In this document: positions 57,644 to 64,000 of the stretch, in pieces
Numbering within the stretch: position 1 is the stretch's first letter
Layout of the letters: each line of letters begins with the position of its first letter
Source of the DNA: Thiorhodovibrio winogradskyi
Lineage (GTDB): Bacteria; Pseudomonadota; Gammaproteobacteria; Chromatiales; Chromatiaceae
DNA: 64,000 bases
NCBI RefSeq assembly: GCF_036208045.1
Contig: NZ_CP121472.1
Location: 1,313,531 to 1,377,530, forward strand
Direction: 5' to 3'
Made by a program: the position numbers and the translations under genes
The notes under the pieces: model-generated
What the model saw: the letters and a program-made list of their open reading frames with translations, nothing else
Database searches by the model: none
Told to the model about the DNA's origin: nothing

Positions 57644-58030
57644 TTACCAAAGTCTTTGCACCCCGAATTGATCGAAGAGCTTTTCGTTGCTAACCAAGGC
57701 CATACCCTCAATCTGCGCCTGCGCGATAAGCATCCGATCGAATGGATCGCGATGATCGCTCTGTAATAGCCCTGATCGGCGGGCGTGCTCGATACTAATT
57801 GGGAGCGGCGTAAACAACTGCTCCGAGAGAATCTCAGGCAGCCGTTCCGCCACTTCGACAGCCTGTGGCAACTTGCCGATGCGAACCTTGGTTGCAATCT
57901 CCCAAGCAGAGGCAGCACTGACCCAAACCGGGTTTGCCTCGTCACCCATGGCCGCGCGTGCGCTGACCGAAAGTTGTTCATCGCCATCAAGCCACCAAAG
58001 CAACGCATGGGTATCCAGTAAGAGCCGCAC
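57644..58030 (-). CDS. vapC: PIN-domain toxin, VapC type
   Basis: The 128-residue product begins 'MRLLLDTHALLWWLDGDEQL' with the first acidic PIN residue at Asp6. It continues with 'SAASAWEIATKVRIGKL' (second acidic residue) and 'HRDPFDRMLIAQAQIEGMAL' (third, and the typical DPFDR motif). Such toxins are Mg-dependent RNases, often acting on tRNA. It follows the antitoxin gene by 3 nt. Confidence 0.9.
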   Translation of the reverse strand: MRLLLDTHALLWWLDGDEQLSVSARAAMGDEANPVWVSAASAWEIATKVRIGKLPQAVEVAERLPEILSEQLFTPLPISIEHARRSGLLQSDHRDPFDRMLIAQAQIEGMALVSNEKLFDQFGVQRLW

Positions 58031-58033
58031 GCC

Positions 58034-58267
58034 TTAGCCCTCCCACGCCTGCAATTCGCTCTCTGGCAGGGGGTCGAAAAACCGCACATCGACACGGGCG
58101 CGACCAGCCAGAGCGCCAAAACGCCGTCCCACTCGGGATTGACTGATCGGGCTGAGACGGGCAACGGGCACTCCCGCTTCGGCGATCAAAATCTCCTCGC
58201 CATGGCAGGCGCGTTCAATGAGGCTGGAAAGCTGAACCTCTGCTTCGCGTATGCTGATTTGCGACAT
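58034..58267 (-). CDS. Phd/YefM-type antitoxin
   Basis: From the ATG at 58267 the product is 77 residues: 'MSQISIREAEVQLSSLIERA', then 'CHGEEILIAEAGVPVARLSP', the Phd/YefM N-terminal dimerisation and DNA-binding fold, and an acidic tail that would wrap the toxin. It would repress its own operon and neutralise the PIN toxin. An in-frame start at 58318 is less likely. The pair sits between mod (75 nt upstream) and res (74 nt downstream). Confidence 0.88.
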   Translation of the reverse strand: MSQISIREAEVQLSSLIERACHGEEILIAEAGVPVARLSPISQSRVGRRFGALAGRARVDVRFFDPLPESELQAWEG

Positions 58268-58342
58268 GATGATTGGCTCTCTGAGTTTTATGGCTAGCGC
58301 GGGTTCGGTAGTGACCATCCGCCGTTGGATTTGGTCATCCGA

Positions 58343-60406
58343 CTACAGTGACTTCACCTCCGTGCCCGGCGAAAGCTGGCGGAAGATCTGCACCACATTG
58401 GTCCGTGTGGCGTCAGTGGCATAGCCGGTATCGCGGAAGACAGCGCGCAACGGCTGATGGGTGGCGAGTTCCTTGACCAGCTCCTCGGTCACATCGTCAT
58501 CGAAGCAGGCGAGCAGGTCATAGGGAGGCTCGTTGACGAAAAAGACCCGGCGACCCTGGATGGTCTCCTCGCGGATCGGCAGCGTCAGATCGACGCCCCA
58601 GTCGACCAGCACCTGAAACAGCAGGTCTTCGGGCGTGCGGTCGGGTTTGATGTTGGCGACTTGGCCGAGGAGGTCGCGCTGGTCGGTTTGGCTCGGGGTG
58701 TAGTAGACATCTGCCATGTTGGATGTGTCTAATTTAAGTACTCGAAAACCGCAGTCGTTGCCCATGTCCAATCTGACCTGTCTATCGCCGCATATTTTTA
58801 TTGACGCACGTCGAATCCGTTCTTTGCATATCTCAGCAAGATTAGTCTCAACATTATTTGAGATGCAATATTCATAAGCTGCTTTGTGTTCTTTTTTCTG
58901 ATCATCGAGCGGTTCAGGGAGTTGAATCAAAATAACTTGTCGCTGAACTGAGTCCTTTGCATTAAGCGAAAAGACTGCCTCGGCTGTTGTGCCAGAGCCC
59001 GCAAAGAAATCCATAACTATTCCTTCGCGATAGCAGCCGATCTTGACGAGGTATTCGAGTAATTGTACAGGCTTCGGGTAGTTGAAATAAATACCCATGT
59101 TTTTCAGATATGTCTTTGTTCGCTCAGTTGTCCCGAAATTCTTTAATACAGAAAGAATATTTCTAGGGTTTTCATTCTTTTTTCGATACCGAACTGCGGC
59201 ATTTGAGTTGATATAAAAAGAAATTGGCTGACCTTCTTCAGTAACCTCGTGACAACCGTTATTAATAAATTCTAGCAATTTATTTTTATTGGCCATGCCT
59301 ACATAAATTCTGCATGGCGAGGTTAACTTAAAGTCCTTTACTAACATGTCATCCAATTTTACAGGCAAGCCCGATTTATGCTCGAGATCATATCTTTTCT
59401 TCACCTCGTCTGAGATGAACTTCTCTGTTTCTGTAATTTCAAAAAAGTCCTGATCAACCGTTTTTGCCGGATAAAAAAGGTCCTTTTCAGAGGAAGGGAA
59501 TCCAACTGGCAACTCGATTACGGACGGCGGGTTTTCTGGGTTGTTTTTGTTGATGTTATTGTCTGCGTAACCTTTCCATAAATTACTGTCTTCGCGCGTG
59601 TTTGGGTCAACCACTTTGCCTATCGCATCTTCGGCAAACGCCGAGTTTTTGAAGTATGCCACAATATATTCATGATTGACTTTGACGGCATACTGATTGT
59701 CCGTATTCCCTTCAGTGTTCCAAATGAATTGCGCGCAGAAATTAGCAGCGCCAAAGATTTCATCGCACACCTTTCTTAGGTTGTGTATTTCTTCATCACT
59801 AATTGAGATGAAAATTACCCCAGAATCGGTTAATAAATTTCGGCTCAATCTTATTCTTGAGTACATCATTGTGAGCCAGTTAGAGTGAATTCGACCTGCT
59901 GATTCAGTGTTTGCTGTTAGGCGGGTTTCGTCTTCGTCTATTTGCATGGATCTTCGCAAGAAATCGTTTGCGCTCTCAGCAAAATCATCATTGTAAATTA
60001 AATCATTATCAATGTTGTAAGGGGGGTCAATATAGACCATTTTGACCTTGCCAAGGTATGACTCTTGCAGTAATTTCAATGATTCTAAATTATCGCCCTC
60101 AATGAATAGATTTTTCGTTCGATAAAACTCAAGGCTCTCATTTTTATAAGGGCGCAATGCTTTCGTTGTCGGCGCGTTCGCTGCGAGCAACGCCTCCTTT
60201 TTCCCGGGCCAATCCAAGTGATACCGCTCCTGCGGCCCCTCGACCAGTTCGTCGGACAACTCTTGCCGCAACAGGTCAAAATCCACTGCTAGCCGGACTT
60301 GTCCATCCTCGCCGCGCGCTTCGGTCACGCAGCCGGGGAACAACGCGCGTAGCTTGGCGATGTTGCTCTGGGTGAGGTCCGGGCTGTGCATCTTGAGCTT
60401 ATCCAT
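58343..60406 (-). CDS. mod: Type III-like DNA adenine methyltransferase Mod
   Basis: The 687-residue product has the amino-methyltransferase motif 'MVYIDPPYNIDNDL' (DPPY at 127-130), then 'NWLTMMYSRIRLSRNLL' and, about 340 residues later, the SAM-binding 'VMDFFAGSGTTAEAV'. This is the motif order of beta-class N6-adenine enzymes such as type III Mod. The region between carries target recognition. Codons for residues about 1-85 and 560-687 are GC-rich like the genome, while the middle (about 58730-60150) is strongly AT-rich, suggesting a replaced specificity cassette. It follows the DUF4391 gene by 18 nt. Confidence 0.93.
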   Translation of the reverse strand: MDKLKMHSPDLTQSNIAKLRALFPGCVTEARGEDGQVRLAVDFDLLRQELSDELVEGPQERYHLDWPGKKEALLAANAPTTKALRPYKNESLEFYRTKNLFIEGDNLESLKLLQESYLGKVKMVYIDPPYNIDNDLIYNDDFAESANDFLRRSMQIDEDETRLTANTESAGRIHSNWLTMMYSRIRLSRNLLTDSGVIFISISDEEIHNLRKVCDEIFGAANFCAQFIWNTEGNTDNQYAVKVNHEYIVAYFKNSAFAEDAIGKVVDPNTREDSNLWKGYADNNINKNNPENPPSVIELPVGFPSSEKDLFYPAKTVDQDFFEITETEKFISDEVKKRYDLEHKSGLPVKLDDMLVKDFKLTSPCRIYVGMANKNKLLEFINNGCHEVTEEGQPISFYINSNAAVRYRKKNENPRNILSVLKNFGTTERTKTYLKNMGIYFNYPKPVQLLEYLVKIGCYREGIVMDFFAGSGTTAEAVFSLNAKDSVQRQVILIQLPEPLDDQKKEHKAAYEYCISNNVETNLAEICKERIRRASIKICGDRQVRLDMGNDCGFRVLKLDTSNMADVYYTPSQTDQRDLLGQVANIKPDRTPEDLLFQVLVDWGVDLTLPIREETIQGRRVFFVNEPPYDLLACFDDDVTEELVKELATHQPLRAVFRDTGYATDATRTNVVQIFRQLSPGTEVKSL

Positions 60407-60424
60407 CCATCGAATCTCTCTGTT

Positions 60425-61096
60425 CTAACCAGTGGGGCCGGTAAGTTGGTGTAGGTGGCGCATGGCGTCGCGCAGCTCCGCATTGATGGCGACCCGGCGG
60501 TTGAATTGTGGCTCGCGTCGCAGTCGCGCTTGCAGGCGGTCGATGGCGCGCTGTTGCGCGGCAATGGCCTGGGTGCGGTCAATCCGCGCCGGCAGGCTGT
60601 CCTCCGCGTCGGCGGCTACCGGCAGCAGGGGTGAGAGCAGCTGCTCGTAGAGTTTGTCCATGGAGGTCGCGACCGGCAAGGGCGCGCGTTCGGTCTCCAG
60701 CGGCCGCCAGTCGGAGTGGAAATGCTCGCTGATGACCCATTTGTGCTTGTCGGCCTCGCTCGGGCGCTTGTGCGCCGCCGCAACCAGCAGACGCTCGCCG
60801 CAGGTCAGCTCGAAGATCAGCGGGAAGGGGATGGCCTGGTCAATGGCGCGCAGAATCTTGGTATCGACACTTGGCTCGCGCAGTTGCAGGTGGAAGACCT
60901 GAATCTCCGGCACCTGCGGGCTGGGGTTAAGGTTCAGGGTGCTGGGTGCGAGTTTATGCGCCCAGCGAATTTGATCGACCAAGCCGACAAAGCGGCGTTT
61001 GAGCGCGGCACTCGCGCTTGCGTGCTGATAAATCTTGCTCTTGGGGATAATGCGGCCAAACCGGGTGGCGGGCGGGTAGGCGAAACAGGGGTTCAT
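60425..61096 (-). CDS. DUF4391 protein of a restriction-modification locus
   Basis: The 223-residue product starts 'MNPCFAYPPATRFGRIIPKS' and contains 'LKRRFVGLVDQIRWAHKLAP', 'EIQVFHLQLREPSVDTKILR' and 'AIDQAIPFPLIFELTCGERL', matching DUF4391 as I remember it. A C-terminal Arg/Gln-rich helix follows. The domain has no established activity and typically sits between a helicase and a type III-like Mod gene, exactly the arrangement here. Gaps of 22 and 18 nt to its neighbours support one operon. Confidence 0.82.
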   Translation of the reverse strand: MNPCFAYPPATRFGRIIPKSKIYQHASASAALKRRFVGLVDQIRWAHKLAPSTLNLNPSPQVPEIQVFHLQLREPSVDTKILRAIDQAIPFPLIFELTCGERLLVAAAHKRPSEADKHKWVISEHFHSDWRPLETERAPLPVATSMDKLYEQLLSPLLPVAADAEDSLPARIDRTQAIAAQQRAIDRLQARLRREPQFNRRVAINAELRDAMRHLHQLTGPTG

Positions 61097-61118
61097 CTGT
61101 CGGCGTCCCTGATCGGCG

Positions 61119-64000
61119 TCACAGCACCACGATGAAGGCGATCAGCTCGAAGTCTTCGAGCCCGGCGATGCGGTTGACCAGGGCGCTGGTGTGACCGCCG
61201 CTGAACAGGCTGTCGATGTCCTGCTCGTCTTTGACCTCGATCATGGAGCGGATGGCGTCGGTGAGCAGCTCGGAGTAGCGGCGCATGTCGCGACCATCTT
61301 GGGTATGTTGGTTAAATAGGTCGCACAGGTCCGCGACGGGTTGATCGCAGCCCTTGCAGCCAGTGCGGATCAGATCGAGCAGGCGCTTGACCTGGGTGTG
61401 ATCCGCGATCAGCTCGCCCTGGTGGTCAATATACACCAGATAATGCGGGTGCAACCGGTTCTGCTGGTCGATGTTGACGCTGTCATGGATGTTGCGCAGC
61501 AGGAAGATGACCCCGGGGTGCAGCCCGCGCGCAACGTCGGCCGGGATCACGGCATGCAGCCCCTTGGGCGACTTGTCCAGCTCGCCATGGGCTTTCACAT
61601 AATGAAGCAGGTCCATGCGAAAGTCGTTGAGGCCCAGATCGGTGATGGAGACGCCGGTCTTCACGTCTTCCAACTCGATGACCTCGTCTTGCAGGCGCTG
61701 AAGCTGCTCCTTGCGATAGGCGATGTCGTTGCTTTTGGCAGTGAGCACATTGTCATCGCCGGTGGCGGCGACATCGGCGATCACCATGCGATTCTCGACC
61801 CGCTCTTTGAGGTTGATGTACTCATCGAGCGTGATGTCGGGCCAGAAGTTGATCAACTGAATGCGCGCATTGGGCGAGCCGATGCGGTCGATGCGCCCGA
61901 AGCGCTGGATGATGCGCACCGGGTTCCAGTGGATGTCGTAGTTGATCAGGGTGTCGCAGTCTTGCAGGTTCTGCCCCTCGGAGATGCAGTCGGTGCCGAT
62001 CAGCACGTCCAGCTCGGCCGGGTCATCGGGCAGGATCAGCGCCTTGTCCTTGGCGCGCGGCGCGAACAGCGTCAGTACCGATTGCACGTCATAGCCGGCC
62101 TTGTGCCCGGTGTTCAGGGTGGTCTTGGGCGCGCCGGTGCCGGTGATGCGCCCGCTCTCCAGTCCGCGTTCCTGCCGCAGCACCGGGGCGAGGTGCGCGA
62201 ACAGGTAATTCGCGGTATCGGCAAAGGCGGTGAAGATCAGCACCTTGCGGTTGCCGGGGTTGATCGGCTGGTCGAGCTTGTCGAGCACCACCGCCTTGAG
62301 CTGTTGCAGCTTGCTGTCGTCCTCGGGCGCGACCCGATCCATCGACGCCAGCAGGCCGTCGATTAGCACCAGGTCGCCGCGCAGATCATGCTGCCAGGCG
62401 AGCAAGTCCATGTCGGCAAGGCTGATCTGTACCCGATTGCCGACGGTGAACTCTTCAAGCCCTGCTAGCTCTTCGTCTTCCAGCTCCTCGTCGTTGAAGA
62501 CGGGGCTGAAGCTGGTCGGCACACTGCCGCCGCCGTTGGCCTCGAAGGTTTCGATGGCTTTTAGCGTGTTGCTCAGGTTGTTGCTGAGTTGGCGCAAGGT
62601 GAGCCGGAAGGCCTCCACCGAGCTTTCCAGCCGCTTGAGCAGGTTGGTGGTCATCAGCGCTTGCAGGCTGCGCTCGCGGTCCACCTGCCGCAGGGGCGCG
62701 CCGCCGCTGGCCGGGTCGGTATCGTAGAGCGCCTCGTACTTGGCCAGCCGCGAGGGCAAGACATAGCTGATTGGGGCGTAGATCGCGAGCTTGAGCGCCG
62801 AGAGCTGGGTGAAAATCTCGTTGAAGTCCATCACGTCGCGGCGGTGCGTGAGCGGACAATGGTAGGACTTCGGCTTCAGACGCTCGGGGAAGGAGCCGAT
62901 GTCGCGGGTGTCGTAGAAGGTCTCGATATGGCGGCGGGAGCGGGCGATGGTCACCGCATCGAGCAGCTCGAAGAACTCAAAATCCAACGCCCGCAGAATG
63001 CTGGCCGGTGTGCGTTGCTCCGGGGCGAGCAGGCTCCAGCTATTGAACGCCTTTTGTGCCTGACGGAAGATTTCCTCCACGCTGCTGTCGCTGCGCAAAT
63101 GCCGGCTGAGCTGGTCGGACTGGCCTTCGTAGGCCAGCGCCAGTTGATTGCGCAGGTCGGTGAAGCGGTTGTTCACCGGGGTGGCGGAGAGCATCAGCAC
63201 CTTGGTCTTCACGCCCTCGCGGATGACCTGGTTCATCAGCCTCTGGTAGCGCGTCTCCCGCTCCTTGAAGGCATCGTTGTTACGAAAGTTGTGCGACTCG
63301 TCGATCACGACCAAGTCGTAGTTGCCCCAGTTGATCTTGTTCAGCGGGATACCGAAGGACTCCCCCTGGGTGCGCGAGAGGTCCGTGTGGCACAGCACGT
63401 CGTAGTTGAAGCGATCCGCCGCGAACAGATTCGTCTTGAGATTGGCGTTGTAGTTCAGCCAATTGTCGGCCAGCTTCTTCGGGCACAACACCAGCACGGA
63501 GCGGTTGCGCAACTCGTAATACTTGATGACCGCCAGCGCGGTGAAGGTCTTGCCCAGCCCGACACTGTCAGCCAGGATGCAGCCGTTGTAGGTCTCAAGC
63601 TTGTTGATGATGCCGGTGGCCGCATCACGCTGGAAGTTAAACAGCTTCTGCCAAACCTGGGTTTCCTGATACCCAGTGCGGTCGTTCGGTAGCACGTCCT
63701 CGTCAACATCGTCCAGGAACTCCCGGAAGATGTGATACAGCATCAGGAAGTAAATCCGCTCCGCCGGGTTTTCCTGGTAGACCGACTCAATGTGCCGGCA
63801 AATCGCCTCGGTGACATCTTCGAGCTGTTCTGGATCGGACCAGACTTGCTCAAAAAGTTGCAGGTAGCTCTGCGTATGGGCCGGTTCATCCAGCCGGTTG
63901 ACGAAATTGGAGACCGCGTTGCCTTTCTGGTACCCCAGGTCAGTCAGGGTAAATCCGCTCAAAGGCATATAGACCGCATCCCCGCCACCGCCCGACGCAG
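61119..64000 (-). CDS. SNF2-family helicase of the R-M locus, 5' partial
   Basis: The frame is open to the window end, so the N-terminus is cut off; the first internal ATG is at 63968. From there, Walker A 'ILADSVGLGKTFTAL' (about 133-141) and the DEAH-like 'LVVIDESHNFRNND' (223-226) are followed by 'VLMLSATPVNNRFTDLRNQL'. The second helicase domain has 'GTDCISEGQNLQDCDTLINY' and 'IIQRFGRIDRIGSPN'. The residues before Walker A ('DLGYQKGNAVSNFVNRLDEP') resemble the end of the PLD-like N-terminal domain found in related helicases; that domain would lie outside the window. It heads the operon with DUF4391, mod, toxin-antitoxin and res. Confidence 0.9.
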   Translation of the reverse strand, partial: ASGGGGDAVYMPLSGFTLTDLGYQKGNAVSNFVNRLDEPAHTQSYLQLFEQVWSDPEQLEDVTEAICRHIESVYQENPAERIYFLMLYHIFREFLDDVDEDVLPNDRTGYQETQVWQKLFNFQRDAATGIINKLETYNGCILADSVGLGKTFTALAVIKYYELRNRSVLVLCPKKLADNWLNYNANLKTNLFAADRFNYDVLCHTDLSRTQGESFGIPLNKINWGNYDLVVIDESHNFRNNDAFKERETRYQRLMNQVIREGVKTKVLMLSATPVNNRFTDLRNQLALAYEGQSDQLSRHLRSDSSVEEIFRQAQKAFNSWSLLAPEQRTPASILRALDFEFFELLDAVTIARSRRHIETFYDTRDIGSFPERLKPKSYHCPLTHRRDVMDFNEIFTQLSALKLAIYAPISYVLPSRLAKYEALYDTDPASGGAPLRQVDRERSLQALMTTNLLKRLESSVEAFRLTLRQLSNNLSNTLKAIETFEANGGGSVPTSFSPVFNDEELEDEELAGLEEFTVGNRVQISLADMDLLAWQHDLRGDLVLIDGLLASMDRVAPEDDSKLQQLKAVVLDKLDQPINPGNRKVLIFTAFADTANYLFAHLAPVLRQERGLESGRITGTGAPKTTLNTGHKAGYDVQSVLTLFAPRAKDKALILPDDPAELDVLIGTDCISEGQNLQDCDTLINYDIHWNPVRIIQRFGRIDRIGSPNARIQLINFWPDITLDEYINLKERVENRMVIADVAATGDDNVLTAKSNDIAYRKEQLQRLQDEVIELEDVKTGVSITDLGLNDFRMDLLHYVKAHGELDKSPKGLHAVIPADVARGLHPGVIFLLRNIHDSVNIDQQNRLHPHYLVYIDHQGELIADHTQVKRLLDLIRTGCKGCDQPVADLCDLFNQHTQDGRDMRRYSELLTDAIRSMIEVKDEQDIDSLFSGGHTSALVNRIAGLEDFELIAFIVVL

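Noticed and set aside
61341-63692. Several plus-strand frames opposite the SNF2 helicase
   Set aside because: No motifs and skewed composition; the minus-strand helicase motifs are unambiguous.
47452-64000. A DISARM or BREX system
   Set aside because: There is a helicase scrap and a SNF2 helicase, but no DUF1998 protein, no PLD/DUF1998 pair, and no PglZ, BrxC or BrxL; the methyltransferase and nuclease are type III-like.

Overview
The window looks like chromosomal DNA of a GC-rich (roughly 60%) gammaproteobacterium, most plausibly a purple sulfur bacterium of the Chromatiaceae/Chromatiales. Pointers are the surE-pcm-yqaA-nlpD-rpoS order, eno-ftsB-ispD-ispF-truD, NiFe-hydrogenase maturation genes (hypCDE plus a hupK-like gene), a sulfide:quinone oxidoreductase, a complete cbb3 oxidase locus and a photolyase. 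The taxon is inferred from gene content; no rRNA, tRNA or CRISPR array was seen.

Layout. 1-9.3 kb: the end of a complex I/antiporter-like membrane subunit converges on hypE, then hypC-hypD-hypE (minus strand), a DUF1703-type ATPase/nuclease gene on the opposite strand, and hupK with a DUF4139 gene. 9.5-23.3 kb: housekeeping genes. A polysaccharide flippase runs in frame into pyrG, followed by kdsA, eno, ftsB, ispD, ispF, truD, a divergent smrB-like gene and the surE-pcm-yqaA-nlpD-rpoS block. 23.6-32.4 kb: ccoNOQP and ccoGHIS encode the cbb3 oxidase and its assembly factors. A 103-bp MITE-like structure lies between ccoG and ccoH. 32.5-46.8 kb: bcp, an OmpR/EnvZ-type two-component pair, a 44-codon membrane protein, an SLC13 transporter, a secreted protein, photolyase, sqr with a 61-codon neighbour, a TauD-like dioxygenase, a nuclease fragment, and a Wzz/GumC-like gene with an unknown membrane protein.

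47.2-64 kb is an accessory, defence-type island with gene wreckage at its left edge. An IS4-like element (47720-49556, 20-bp inverted repeats) carries a druA (DUF4338) passenger and a transposase with a large internal in-frame deletion. It has truncated a superfamily I helicase on its right and abuts a helicase scrap on its left. Next comes one long minus-strand locus running from a SNF2-type helicase (cut by the window end) through a DUF4391 protein, a type III-like Mod methyltransferase, a Phd/VapC toxin-antitoxin pair and a type III-like Res subunit. Res overlaps by ATGA the first of two genes that together encode about twelve tandem 25-residue W-D-W repeats followed by Sel1-like repeats.

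The most unusual observation is that last pair. The 25-residue repeat stops at repeat position 17 at the end of the upstream gene and resumes at position 18 in the next. Exactly 43 nt separate the two, so a single large repeat protein tied to the restriction operon has been split, or has evolved into two coupled genes. The middle of mod is strongly AT-rich with sharp edges, as expected from exchange of its specificity region.
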